Numbered from the stretch's first letter, positions 20,986 to 29,363 are shown. The stretch is 64,000 nucleotides of DNA from Mumia sp. ZJ1417 (GCF_014127285.1 NZ_CP059901.1:434001-498000), one strand, 5' to 3'. Notes: generated from the sequence alone by a model not told the origin. Translations and numbers: made by a program.

Positions 20986-22024
20986 ACCCGTTCGGCAGGA
21001 CCACCGCACGCCCGCGGATCTGCCCGGCATGCAGCCGCTCGTACGCCCGCGGCGCGTCGTCGAGCGAGTACGTCTCGATCTTGACATGGACCTGCTCGCG
21101 GTGCGCCATGTCGAAGACCTCGATCAGCTCGCTGCGCGTCCCCCAGTACGGGGAGCGGAACGTGGCGTCGTACGGGGTCACCCCGAACCCGACAGCCGCC
21201 GTCCCGCCGCCGATCCCGACGATCTGGACGTCGCCCTCGATCGCCACCGACGCCGAGGCGATCGTGACAGTCGGCGGTGCCCCGACGAAGTCGAAGACCA
21301 CGGTGGCGCCGAGCCCGCCGGTCAGACCTCGGATCGCCGCGGGAGCGTCCGCGTTCGACAGGACCGTCTCGTGGGCCCCGACGTCCTTCGCGAGCGCGAG
21401 CTTCTCCTCGTTGACGTCGAGGGCGATCACGCGTGCGCCCGTGAGGGCGCGCAGGATCTGGATCGCGACGTGCCCCAGCCCGCCCGTCCCGATGACGACG
21501 GCGGTGCTTCCGGCGACGAGCTTGGGCATCGACGTCCGGATCGCGTGGTACGGCGTCAGCCCGGCGTCGGTGAGCGAGACGTTGCGGACGGGGTCGAGAT
21601 CGCCGAGGGGCACGAGGTGTCGCGCGTCGTCGACGATCATGTACTCCGCCATCGCCCCCGGCGCGCCCAGACCCGGCGGCGCGATGCCGAGCTCGGCGGC
21701 GTACGGGCAGGAGTTCTCCGCGCCGCGTGCACAGGCGTGGCACCGCCCGCAGCCCCACGGGCCGTAGACGGCGACGGACGTCCCCAGCTCGAGGTTGGCG
21801 ACCCCGTCGCCGAGGGCGTCGACCGTGCCTGCTCCCTCGTGGCCGAGGGTGAGCGGGATCCCGAACGTGTACGCCTCCTCGGGCAGGCTCATCACGAACT
21901 CGTCGGAGTGGCAGACACCGGCGGCGGTGACCTTGAGGCGGATCTGGCCCGGGCCCGGCTCCGGGGTGTCGATCTCCACGACACGAGGAGGCTGCCCGAT
22001 CTCGAGGTACTGGAGTGCGCGCAT
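20984..22024 (-). CDS. zinc-dependent alcohol dehydrogenase, MDR family
   Basis: The 346-residue protein is a medium-chain dehydrogenase with catalytic zinc ligands in AAGVCHSDE and LTLGHEGAGTV, a structural-zinc lobe CGRCHACARGAENSC, and nucleotide-binding motif VIGTGGLGHVAIQIL. It would oxidise an alcohol or reduce an aldehyde with NAD(P)H; AALDVNEEKL-like sequence (here ALDVNEEKLALA) with an Asp at the end of the second strand favours NAD. Length is typical. Substrate unknown. Its stop codon abuts the GGTTGAGCC repeat array, and a single related repeat lies just upstream of its start. Confidence 0.93.
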   Translation of the reverse strand: MRALQYLEIGQPPRVVEIDTPEPGPGQIRLKVTAAGVCHSDEFVMSLPEEAYTFGIPLTLGHEGAGTVDALGDGVANLELGTSVAVYGPWGCGRCHACARGAENSCPYAAELGIAPPGLGAPGAMAEYMIVDDARHLVPLGDLDPVRNVSLTDAGLTPYHAIRTSMPKLVAGSTAVVIGTGGLGHVAIQILRALTGARVIALDVNEEKLALAKDVGAHETVLSNADAPAAIRGLTGGLGATVVFDFVGAPPTVTIASASVAIEGDVQIVGIGGGTAAVGFGVTPYDATFRSPYWGTRSELIEVFDMAHREQVHVKIETYSLDDAPRAYERLHAGQIRGRAVVLPNG

Positions 22025-22076
22025 CCGTCCACGCTAAGTCGGCACCCCCACCTCCGCCGGTCGAGCCCCCTCCGCT

Positions 22077-22095
22077 GGTCGAGCCTGTCGAGACC
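22077..22095. repeat. single copy of the GGTCGAGCCTGTCGAGACC dispersed repeat
   Basis: One 19-bp copy lies in the gap between the divergent alcohol dehydrogenase and patatin genes, with a truncated copy (GGTCGAGCC) at 22059-22067. It matches the copy at 29327-29345 exactly. Confidence 0.9.
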
Positions 22096-22115
22096 CCTCC
22101 GGCACAATGGCGCGC

Positions 22116-22967
22116 ATGACCTCACGCGCGCTGGTCCTGGGCGGTGGCGGCATCACCGGCATCGCCTGGGAGATCGGGATGCTGCACGGACTCGCCGAGG
22201 CCGGCCTCGACCTGACCTCGGCCGACCTCGTCGTCGGGACGTCGGCGGGCTCCGTCGTGGGGGCGCAGGTGACCAACGGGGCGACGACCGAAGCCCTGTA
22301 CGCCCGCCAGCTCGCGCCGCTCGGGACGCACGGGCCCGAGCCGATGTCCGCGATCGGCCGCGCCGTGACCGCCCAGTGGGTGTGGTCGGCGCTGCGGGCC
22401 GGGCGCGATCTCGAGGAGCTCGGGCGTCGTCTCGGCGCGTACGCCGTCCGCGCTGCGGAGTCGGGTCGCCTGCCGTCGGAGGACGAGCGCATCGCAGTGA
22501 TCCGTGACCGCCTCGTCTCGCAGGACTGGCCCACGCGCGAGCTGCGCGTCACGGCCGTCGATGCGGCGTCGGGGCAGTTCCGTGTGTTCAGCGCGGCAGA
22601 CGGTGTGCCGCTCGTGCGCGCGGTCGCCGCGAGCTGCGCAGTGCCGGGGGTGTACCCGCCGGTGTCGATCGAAGGGCGGCGCTACATCGACGGCGGGACG
22701 CGCTCGTCCGCGAACGCCGACCTGGCCGCTTCGTACGACCGGGTCGTCGCGCTGACGCCGCTGGCCAGCTCGTTTCCCGCCTCACGCGGTGCTGCCGCGC
22801 AGCTGCGCAAGGTGAGCGGGCGGACGACCGTCGTCGCCCCCCGTGCCGAGGCACGGCGCGCGATCGGCAAGAACGTGCTCGATCCCGCCGCGCGGGCAGC
22901 GACGGCTCGGGCAGGGTTCGTCCAGGCGACGGGCATCGCTGCGCAGGTCGCGGAGGTGTGGGGCTGA
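22116..22967 (+). CDS. patatin-like phospholipase
   Basis: The product of about 283 residues carries all patatin hallmarks: oxyanion-hole loop LGGGGITGIAWEIGML, nucleophile motif GTSAG, and the catalytic Asp motif DGGTRSSANADLA. Patatins are cytoplasmic or membrane-associated Ser-Asp acyl hydrolases acting on phospholipids or acyl glycerols. Length is at the small end of the family. Start may be ATG 22116 or ATG 22107; neither has a clear ribosome-binding site. Its stop overlaps the next start, so it is coupled to the SCP-like gene, suggesting a shared lipid-related role. Confidence 0.92.
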   Translation: MTSRALVLGGGGITGIAWEIGMLHGLAEAGLDLTSADLVVGTSAGSVVGAQVTNGATTEALYARQLAPLGTHGPEPMSAIGRAVTAQWVWSALRAGRDLEELGRRLGAYAVRAAESGRLPSEDERIAVIRDRLVSQDWPTRELRVTAVDAASGQFRVFSAADGVPLVRAVAASCAVPGVYPPVSIEGRRYIDGGTRSSANADLAASYDRVVALTPLASSFPASRGAAAQLRKVSGRTTVVAPRAEARRAIGKNVLDPAARAATARAGFVQATGIAAQVAEVWG

Positions 22968-23341
22968 TGGCGCGACGCCTCACCCCGCTGAGCGAGGAGC
23001 AGTGGGCGGAGCTGGCCGCGCGTCTCGACGAGGCGCGGGAGTCCGGTACCGACGCGACGCCGGCCGATCTGCGGGCCGCCACGAAGCACCTGCTGGCGCT
23101 GCTTGACCAGCGGGCGCCGGGCAACAGCGTCGAGGTACGGGTGCCTCCGTTCGCCGCCGTGCAGGTGATCCCCGGGGCGCGTCACACCCGCGGCACCCCT
23201 CCGGCGGTCGTCGAGATGGACCCCGCCACGTGGATCGCGCTCGCCACCGGGCGTACGACGTGGGGGGAGACGGTCGCGGCGGGACGGGTCCACGCGTCGG
23301 GCGAGCGCAGCAACCTGACGCCGTACCTGCCGCTGGTGTGA
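22967..23341 (+). CDS. sterol-carrier-like (SCP_3-type) small protein
   Basis: The 124-residue protein resembles the actinobacterial sterol carrier family (bacterial SCP orthologue): RAATKHLLALLDQRAPGNSVEVRVPPFAAVQ and, at the end, VVEMDPATWIALATGRTTWGE. In many actinobacteria this gene lies next to purF. Here it is about 6.6 kb from purF and is translationally coupled to the patatin gene (TGATG overlap). The fold would bind a hydrophobic ligand, but the real ligand is unknown. Confidence 0.8.
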   Translation: MARRLTPLSEEQWAELAARLDEARESGTDATPADLRAATKHLLALLDQRAPGNSVEVRVPPFAAVQVIPGARHTRGTPPAVVEMDPATWIALATGRTTWGETVAAGRVHASGERSNLTPYLPLV

Positions 23342-23351
23342 TCGAGCCCGG

Positions 23352-24674
23352 TCAGCGCCTGCCGGCCTGCAGCGACGCCCACAGGTTCGGCTCGGCGGTG
23401 CGCCAGCCCGGGAGCTTGACCTTCTTGCGGTAGGCCTGCACCGCCTTCTCCGTCGTGGTGTCGAACAGCCCCGTACGAGGCACCGACCGGCCGAGTGCGG
23501 CGGTCAGCGAGCGCTGGAGCCGGTAGACGTACTTGCCGGTCGACCCGCGCTTGAGCACCGGCTTCGAGCCGTCGGAGAGCAGGGCCACCCACGTCCGGCG
23601 GGTGACGGTCCCGGACTGCTTGATGCCGTGCGCCTTCTGGAACCGCTTGGTCGCACGCTGCGCCTTGGCGTTGTGCACCTTGCTCTTCGTGGAGCCCTTG
23701 AAGTAGCCGCGCTGCCGCAGCAGGCACTTCACGGCCGGCGCGAGGTCGGGGCGGCGCTGGCCGGGCTTGACGGTGCGGTACTTGCTGATCTTGTGGGTCC
23801 CGCACTGCGCCTTCGGCTTGGTGGGGTTGGAGCCCTTGCCGACGTCGAGGAAGTTGCGGTCGATGTTGATCGTGACGCCGTTGTAGCGGGCGAGGGTGTT
23901 GCCGACGTACTGGTGGATGCGCTTGTGGTTGGCCCAGTACGCGTCGTCGAGGTACGGCTCGGCCTTGGTGTTGGGCTTGCCGTTGTACCAGCCGATCCAG
24001 AGGTGGTGCGGGTAGTGGTAGTTGCGAACGCCCGCCTCCTTGAGCGCGTTCATCGAGGCGATGGCCGCGGAGGCGCTCGAGTAGAGGCCGGACTTGTAGC
24101 CGTGCTGCTTCAGGCGTGCCGTCCAGCCGTCCTGGAAGCGGAGCACCGCGTTGTCGCAGGTGGCGTTGGAGATCGGGTACGCCTCGATGTCGAGGTAGAG
24201 AACGCGCTTCTTGCCGATGCCGAGCGCACGCGCCGCCGCGACGCTCTCGTTGGCGGCGGCGATGCCCTGGGCGCGGGCGGTTGTCGGGTTTGTCGACATC
24301 TTCTGCTTGTTGCCGGTGTAGCAGGGCGCCTGCATCCCGACGTGGAGCGGCATCAGGCGCCACCCGCGCTTCGCCTGGGTCGACACCCAGGCACGGGTGA
24401 GCTCCGGCTGGGCGCAGGCACGTGAGGAGCCCGAGATGTAGACGCCGACCGCCGCGAACGGCGACGAGACCCACCAGGCATCCATCTGCGCCTGGGTCGG
24501 CGCCGTGCACGCGTCGAAGCCGAACCCGGTGAAGTTGCCCGGGGCCGCGACCGCGTGGGCCGGGCTGGCGGCGAGCGCCGGGGCGAGGAGCCCGGCGGCG
24601 AGCGCGAGCGACGCGACGACCGCGGTGAGCCCTCGTCTGGATGCGTGGCGGATGCGTGCGAGATGCATGGACAT
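23352..24674 (-). CDS. secreted DUF1906 (Rv2525c-like) glycoside-hydrolase-like protein with PG-binding domains
   Basis: The 440-residue product has a signal peptide (basic MSMHLARIRHASRRG, hydrophobic core, AHA cleavage region near residue 40), then a DUF1906 domain (about 45-260): GFGFDACTAPTQAQMDAW, VGVYISGSSRAC, RVLYLDIEAYP with acidic active-site candidates, and LWIGWYNGKP. Two peptidoglycan-binding-1-like repeats follow (about 290-435; AVKCLLRQRGYFKGS and YVYRLQRSLTAALG). It is probably a cell-wall-associated hydrolase; activity of this family is little tested. ATG 24674 follows GGGGGA. The divergent peptidase starts only 21 bp away. Confidence 0.9.
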   Translation of the reverse strand: MSMHLARIRHASRRGLTAVVASLALAAGLLAPALAASPAHAVAAPGNFTGFGFDACTAPTQAQMDAWWVSSPFAAVGVYISGSSRACAQPELTRAWVSTQAKRGWRLMPLHVGMQAPCYTGNKQKMSTNPTTARAQGIAAANESVAAARALGIGKKRVLYLDIEAYPISNATCDNAVLRFQDGWTARLKQHGYKSGLYSSASAAIASMNALKEAGVRNYHYPHHLWIGWYNGKPNTKAEPYLDDAYWANHKRIHQYVGNTLARYNGVTINIDRNFLDVGKGSNPTKPKAQCGTHKISKYRTVKPGQRRPDLAPAVKCLLRQRGYFKGSTKSKVHNAKAQRATKRFQKAHGIKQSGTVTRRTWVALLSDGSKPVLKRGSTGKYVYRLQRSLTAALGRSVPRTGLFDTTTEKAVQAYRKKVKLPGWRTAEPNLWASLQAGRR

Positions 24675-24695
24675 GGTCCCCCGTATGGTGCCGAC

Positions 24696-26033
24696 ATGAG
24701 CCCTGAAGCGGTGCAACGACTCCATAGCATCATGCCTTCGGTCCTCTCGGATTTGAAGGACCTCGTACGCATCCCGTCCGTCGGTGCCGATCCGGCACGG
24801 GCTGCCGACGTCCGGCGCAGCGCCGACGCGGTCGCCGCGCTGCTGCGGGACGCGGGGTTCGCGGAGGTCGACGTCGTCGAGGCCGGCGGCGGTCCCGCGG
24901 TGATCGCCAACCACCCGGCCCCCGAGGGGGCCCCGACGGTCCTTCTCTATGCGCACCACGACGTCCAGCCCACCGGTGACCCCGCTGCCTGGACCTCACC
25001 GCCGTTCGAGCCGACCGAGCGTGGAGAGCGCCTGTACGGCCGGGGTGCCGCCGACGACAAGGCCGGGATCGCGGCGCACCTCGCGGCGTTTCGGGCGTAC
25101 GACAGCGAGCCGCCCGTCGGCGTGACGGTCTTCGTGGAGGGCGAGGAAGAGTCGGGCTCGGCGAGCCTCGGTGCGCTGCTCGACACGTACCGCGAGCGTC
25201 TCGCCGCCGACGTCATCGTCATCGCGGACTCAAGCAACTGGGACATCGGTACGCCAGCGCTCACGACGACGCTGCGCGGTCTCGTCGACTGCGTCGTCGA
25301 GGTGGAGACGCTGAAGCACTCCGTCCACTCCGGCATGTGGGGTGGCGTCTTCCCCGATGCGCTGATGGTGCTGACGCGGCTGCTGTCCACGCTGCACGAC
25401 GACTCCGGCGAGGTCGCGGTCGCCGGGCTGCACGCGACGATGGCGGCTGATGTGGAGTATCCGGCGGATCGCCTCGTCGCTGAGTCGGGCGTGCTGCCGG
25501 GGGTGGAGCAGATCGGCAAGGGCTCGGTCGTCGAGCGGCTCTGGGCCAAGCCCTCGATCGCGGTCATCGGTATCGACGCGCCGTCGATCGCGGAGTCATC
25601 AAACACGTTGGTGCCACGGGCGCGGGCGAAGGTCTCGATGCGGATCGCGCCAGGCTCGGACACCGACGCCTCCATGGACGCGCTGGTCGCCCACCTGGAG
25701 TCGCACGCGCCGTGGGGAGCGAAGGTCACGGTCACGCCCAACGACCGCGGAGACGCGTACGAGGTCGACGCGACCGGACCCGCGTACGACGCCGCGCGCG
25801 AGGCGTTCCGCGAGGCGTGGGACGGCGTTGCGCCGATCGACATGGGGGTCGGTGGGTCGATTCCGTTCATCGCGGAGTTCGCCGACCGCTATCCCGGCGC
25901 GGCGGTGCTCGTGACCGGTGTCGAGGACCCGGACACGCGGGCTCACGGCATCGACGAAGGGCTGCATCTGGGGGAGTTTGCGAGGGTTTGTCTCGCGGAG
26001 ACGCTGCTGCTGAGCAAGCTCGCAGAGAGGTGA
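24696..26033 (+). CDS. M20-family metallopeptidase (dipeptidase)
   Basis: The 445-residue protein is an M20 zinc peptidase: VLLYAHHDVQPTGD supplies the first metal His and Asp, GRGAADDKAGIAAHL the bridging Asp, VEGEEESGSASL the catalytic Glu pair, VIADSSNWD another ligand Asp, and RAHGIDEGLHL the last His. The lid domain contains HSVHSGMWGGVFPD. Such enzymes cleave dipeptides or acylated amino acids in the cytoplasm. No signal peptide. Only 21 bp separate its ATG from that of the divergent DUF1906 gene, so promoters must overlap coding sequence or transcripts are leaderless. Confidence 0.93.
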   Translation: MSPEAVQRLHSIMPSVLSDLKDLVRIPSVGADPARAADVRRSADAVAALLRDAGFAEVDVVEAGGGPAVIANHPAPEGAPTVLLYAHHDVQPTGDPAAWTSPPFEPTERGERLYGRGAADDKAGIAAHLAAFRAYDSEPPVGVTVFVEGEEESGSASLGALLDTYRERLAADVIVIADSSNWDIGTPALTTTLRGLVDCVVEVETLKHSVHSGMWGGVFPDALMVLTRLLSTLHDDSGEVAVAGLHATMAADVEYPADRLVAESGVLPGVEQIGKGSVVERLWAKPSIAVIGIDAPSIAESSNTLVPRARAKVSMRIAPGSDTDASMDALVAHLESHAPWGAKVTVTPNDRGDAYEVDATGPAYDAAREAFREAWDGVAPIDMGVGGSIPFIAEFADRYPGAAVLVTGVEDPDTRAHGIDEGLHLGEFARVCLAETLLLSKLAER

Positions 26034-26053
26034 GTGCTCGGCTCAACCAGTGA

Positions 26054-26081
26054 GAAGATATATCTGTAACCATATATCTTC
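26054..26081. repeat. AT-rich perfect inverted repeat, candidate operator
   Basis: GAAGATATAT (26054-26063) and ATATATCTTC (26072-26081) are perfectly complementary, separated by an 8-bp spacer. This AT island is striking in such GC-rich DNA. It lies 63 bp before the ATG of the secreted repeat protein and after the M20 peptidase stop. No T-run follows, so an operator or promoter-associated site is favoured over a terminator. Confidence 0.6.
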
Positions 26082-26143
26082 CACGAATTCGTTCTACGTT
26101 CTTCTCAACGGCTGCTGCAGAGGTGGCCGCGGAAGGAGAAGAC

Positions 26144-27277
26144 ATGAAGACGACTCCGACCCGCCGTGGTGCGGGCATGATCGCGGCCGGTGCCCTGGTC
26201 GCAGGGGCGCTCGCGGCACTCCCGGTGACCGCGGCACAGGCTGCGGAAGCGACAACGACGAACTACATCTGCAGTATCCCCGATCTCGGCTTCGGCGGGT
26301 ATGACGCCAAGCTCAGCCTCAACGCCACCGCGCCGACGCAGGTCCATCAGGGGCAGCCCGTCACCGTCACGGCCGCTGACGTGACCTGGACATGGGGCAA
26401 CTCCTGGAGCGACTTTGCACGCGCGCGCGCGATGCAGGTGAAGGGGGTCACGGCCAAGGTGCCGGTGCTCGTCAACGGTGTCGCGCTCGCGACCCCGGCG
26501 ACGCTGAAGGTTGCGGATGCTGACATCACTGTCCCGGCCGCAGGCTCTGTGACGTGGCCGGCGAGCATCACCTTCCCGGCTATCCCCACGAGCTCGGGGA
26601 ACGACGTCTCGATCGCGCTGGGCGCGGTTGACCTCTCGGCAGAGATCCTCCTGGTCCCCTTCACGGGTGGGAAGTTCATCGGCGCTGACATTGCTTGCGC
26701 ACTGGACGGCGCCGTCCCGACGATCGCCACGGTCGACGTCCTCCCGCCGGCGGCGCTTGCGCCCGCCACGGCGCTGAAGGCGACAGGCAAGGCCGTCGTC
26801 GGACAGCGCATCGTCGCGAGCGGCGGCACCACCAACCCCGCCAGCAGCGTCGCGTACCAGTGGCTCGTCAACGGCAAGGCTGCCGGAGCGGGTGCCTCGT
26901 ACGTCGTGAAGCCTGCTGACCTCGGCAAGACCGTGGCGGTTCGGTCGACGGCGACGAAGGTCGGCTACGTCACGCGCGTCTCGAACGTCTCCGTCGGCAA
27001 GGTCGCCGCCGGGTCGTTCGCGGTCAAGGGCAAGGTGGCCATCAAGGGCAAGGCGAAGGTCGGCAAGAAGCTGACCGCCAAGCCGGGCAAGGCCGCCGGT
27101 GTGAAGGTCTCGTACCAGTGGCTCAAGAACGGCAAGGCCATCAAGGGCGCGAAGGCCAAGAGCCTCAAGCTCAAGAAGTCGTTCAAGGGCAAGAAGATCT
27201 CGGTGAAGGTCACCTACACCAAGCCCGGCTACAAGTCGGTCGTCCAGAAGTCGAAGGCCGTCAAGGTCAAGAAGTAA
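26144..27277 (+). CDS. secreted protein with DUF6801-like and Ig-like repeat domains
   Basis: The 377-residue product has a signal peptide (MKTTPTRRG, long Ala/Gly/Val core, AQAAE cleavage region near 33). Residues about 38-210 (TTNYICSIPDLGFGGYDAKL) resemble DUF6801-type secreted domains. Two Ig-like repeats of the surface-protein kind follow, each with a YQWLxNGK core: SVAYQWLVNGKAAG and KVSYQWLKNGKAIKG. The last 110 residues are very Lys-rich, predicting a basic wall-binding tail. ATG 26144 has GGAAGGAG upstream. The gene is isolated between an AT-rich palindrome and a strong terminator. Function unknown. Confidence 0.85.
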   Translation: MKTTPTRRGAGMIAAGALVAGALAALPVTAAQAAEATTTNYICSIPDLGFGGYDAKLSLNATAPTQVHQGQPVTVTAADVTWTWGNSWSDFARARAMQVKGVTAKVPVLVNGVALATPATLKVADADITVPAAGSVTWPASITFPAIPTSSGNDVSIALGAVDLSAEILLVPFTGGKFIGADIACALDGAVPTIATVDVLPPAALAPATALKATGKAVVGQRIVASGGTTNPASSVAYQWLVNGKAAGAGASYVVKPADLGKTVAVRSTATKVGYVTRVSNVSVGKVAAGSFAVKGKVAIKGKAKVGKKLTAKPGKAAGVKVSYQWLKNGKAIKGAKAKSLKLKKSFKGKKISVKVTYTKPGYKSVVQKSKAVKVKK

Positions 27278-27290
27278 GGGCCTGACGCAA

Positions 27291-27359
27291 GACCCGACAA
27301 AAGGACCCGACGTTTCACCCCTGATATGGGGCTGAAACGTCGGGTCCTTCTGTCGGGTC
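27291..27359 (+). terminator. long double hairpin terminator after the secreted protein gene
   Basis: AAGGACCCGACGTTTCA (27301-27317) pairs perfectly with 27333-27349, and outside it GACCCGACA (27291-27299) pairs with TGTCGGGTC (27351-27359). Together they give a 26-bp stem broken only by one unpaired position per side. It begins 13 bp after the stop codon. Confidence 0.88.
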
Positions 27360-27396
27360 GTACGCCAGACCCGTTGACGGCCGTGGTCCCCCCTTC

Positions 27397-27482
27397 GGTT
27401 TGCCACGCCAACGTGGTTGCGTGCGGTTGGCGCGGCGGGCCTCCCGCGCCAACCGCGGGTTCCTGCGTTGGCGTGGCAAACC
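27397..27482. repeat. 86-bp nested palindrome (two perfect stems)
   Basis: The outer arms (27397-27413 and 27466-27482) are a perfect 17-bp inverted repeat beginning GGTTTGCCACG. An inner perfect 13-bp pair (27423-27435 and 27444-27456, GCGGTTGGCGCGG) encloses an 8-nt loop. The unpaired bridges are 9 nt each, so the whole can form a symmetric two-storey hairpin or cruciform. It lies in a 305-bp gap between convergent genes, beyond the terminator, and codes for nothing recognisable. Confidence 0.85.
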
Positions 27483-27582
27483 GTGGACGAGCTGGGGGCG
27501 CCACCCCCGGCCTGGAGCCGAGTCGCCAGGCTGGCCGACCGGCGCCTTGGCGGTGCAAGTCGGGATGTACGTCCAGCGGCCG

Positions 27583-29154
27583 TCAGATCTGGCGGCCGGT
27601 CTCCGCCCAGTACGACTTGCGCAGGTCGCGCTTGAGGATCTTGCCCGAGGGGTTGCGCGGCAGGAGCTCCACGATGTCGATCGTGCGCGGGCACTTGTAG
27701 CCGGCGAGCTGCTGGCGGGTGAACGCGATCAGCTCCTCCTCGGTCACCGACTCGCCCTCGCGGAACGCCACGACGGCCTTCACGCTCTCGCCCCACCGCT
27801 CGTCCGGCACGCCGATGACCGCGACCTCCGCCACGGCCGGGTGCCCGGTCAGGATGCGCTCGACCTCGGGGGAGTACACGTTCTCGCCGCCGGTCACGAT
27901 CATGTCCTTGATCCGGTCCTCGACATAGACGTAGCCGTCGACGAACCGACCGACGTCGCCCGTACGGAACCAGCCGTCCGGCATGATCACCTCGGCCGTC
28001 GCCTCGGGCTTGTTGAGGAAGCCCTTCATCAGCTGCGGCGTACGGAACCAGAGCTCGCCCGCCTCGCCCTCCGGCACGTCCTCCAGCGAGAACGGGTCGA
28101 CGACGCGGGTCTCGACGCCTGGGATCGGCACGCCCGCCGACATGAGCCGCTCCGGGTGCTCGTCGTCCAGGTGTGCCTCGGGGAGCAGGTGCGTGATGAC
28201 GCCGCACACCTCCGTCAGGCCGTACACCTGCATGAACTGCGTGTCGGGCCACGCCTCCATCGCGCGCCGCAGCAGCGGCAGCGGCATCGGCGCGGCGCCG
28301 TACGTGAAGAACTTGAGCTTGCCGAACAGCGCGACCGCCTCCGGCCCGCCGGACAGTGCCATCTGCGCGACGGCGGGCACGAGGAAGGCGGAGTTCGCGC
28401 CCTTCATGATCGCCGTCGCCAGCGAGACCGGGTCGGGCTCGCGCGTCATGATGCTCGGGAACCCGTCGTGGAGCGCGAACTGCACGTACGAGGTGCCGCC
28501 GACGTGGAACAGCGGCATCGCGACGAGACTCTTGTCGCCGGGCCCGAGCGCCCATCCGTCGTGCGCGTTGATCGTGTGCGCGACCATCGCCCGATGGGTC
28601 AGCATCACGCCCTTGGGTCGTCCGGTCGTCCCCGAGCTGTACATCACGAGGCAGACGTCGTCGGGTGTGTGGTCGGGCGACGGCCCCGTTGGCTCGGTCG
28701 CCGCGAGCCACGCCTCGTACTCGTCGCCCTCGGCACCGTCCGGCGTGACCTGGATGATCTCCTCGACGTGCGGCAGCTTGTCGCGGATGAGCTCGATCGC
28801 GGGCGCGAGCTCGGTGCCGACGAACAGGACGCGTGCGCCGGAGTCGTTGATCGTGTAGTCGAGCTCGTCGCCCGCCAGGCGCCAGTTGACGATCGCCGTC
28901 GCCATCCCGCGAGATGCGGCGGCCAGCGTGATCTCGACGCACGCGGGGTGGTTCTTGTCGAGGAACCCGACGACGTCGCCGCGCCCGAGACCGAGGTCGC
29001 GCAGGCCTGCAGCGGCGCGACGCACCCGCTCGTCGAACTCCCCGTACGTCCACGCCCGGTCGCCGTACGCCATGCACTCAGCGTCGGGAGTGGCGTCCGC
29101 CCAGTAGGCGAGGCGGTCGTCGAGGAACGTGGGCGTCGGAGGGGCTGCGGTCAT
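27583..29154 (-). CDS. AMP-dependent acyl-CoA synthetase (fatty-acid-CoA ligase)
   Basis: The 523-residue enzyme belongs to the ANL superfamily and would activate a carboxylic acid to acyl-AMP and then acyl-CoA. Motifs: P-loop-like YSSGTTGRPKGVMLTH, substrate region LFHVGGTSYVQFAL, YGLTEVCGVITHL, WFRTGDVGRFVDGYVYVEDRIKDMIVTGGENVYSPEVE and the catalytic Lys near the end (NPSGKILKRDLR). Medium/long fatty acid or related substrates are likely. ATG 29154 is fixed by GAGGAG (complement of 29162-29167) seven bases upstream; the open frame beyond it is repeat DNA. It stands alone. Confidence 0.92.
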   Translation of the reverse strand: MTAAPPTPTFLDDRLAYWADATPDAECMAYGDRAWTYGEFDERVRRAAAGLRDLGLGRGDVVGFLDKNHPACVEITLAAASRGMATAIVNWRLAGDELDYTINDSGARVLFVGTELAPAIELIRDKLPHVEEIIQVTPDGAEGDEYEAWLAATEPTGPSPDHTPDDVCLVMYSSGTTGRPKGVMLTHRAMVAHTINAHDGWALGPGDKSLVAMPLFHVGGTSYVQFALHDGFPSIMTREPDPVSLATAIMKGANSAFLVPAVAQMALSGGPEAVALFGKLKFFTYGAAPMPLPLLRRAMEAWPDTQFMQVYGLTEVCGVITHLLPEAHLDDEHPERLMSAGVPIPGVETRVVDPFSLEDVPEGEAGELWFRTPQLMKGFLNKPEATAEVIMPDGWFRTGDVGRFVDGYVYVEDRIKDMIVTGGENVYSPEVERILTGHPAVAEVAVIGVPDERWGESVKAVVAFREGESVTEEELIAFTRQQLAGYKCPRTIDIVELLPRNPSGKILKRDLRKSYWAETGRQI

Positions 29155-29248
29155 GGACGGACTCCTCGGTGCGGCGCGGGTGTGGCGTCGGGCAGTGGCA
29201 AGACTGTGACACGGCTCACAGGGCGAGGCAAGGGTGGTCCGGCGGAGG

Positions 29249-29347
29249 GGTCTCGACAGGCTCGACCGGCGGAGGGGGCTCGACCGGCGGAGGGGTCTCG
29301 ACAGGCTCGACCGGCGGAGGTCCGGCGGTCGAGCCTGTCGAGACCCC
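29249..29347. repeat. dispersed-repeat cluster with a 21-bp perfect hairpin
   Basis: Two direct copies of GGTCTCGACAGGCTCGACC (29249-29267, 29294-29312) are followed by one inverted copy (29327-29345). The second and third copies, extended by two G/C pairs, form a perfect 21-bp stem (29292-29312 with 29327-29347) around a 14-nt loop. A partial copy lies near 29277. The cluster fills the gap before a short GTG open frame. Confidence 0.92.
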
Positions 29348-29363
29348 ACGTACGCTGGAGGAC

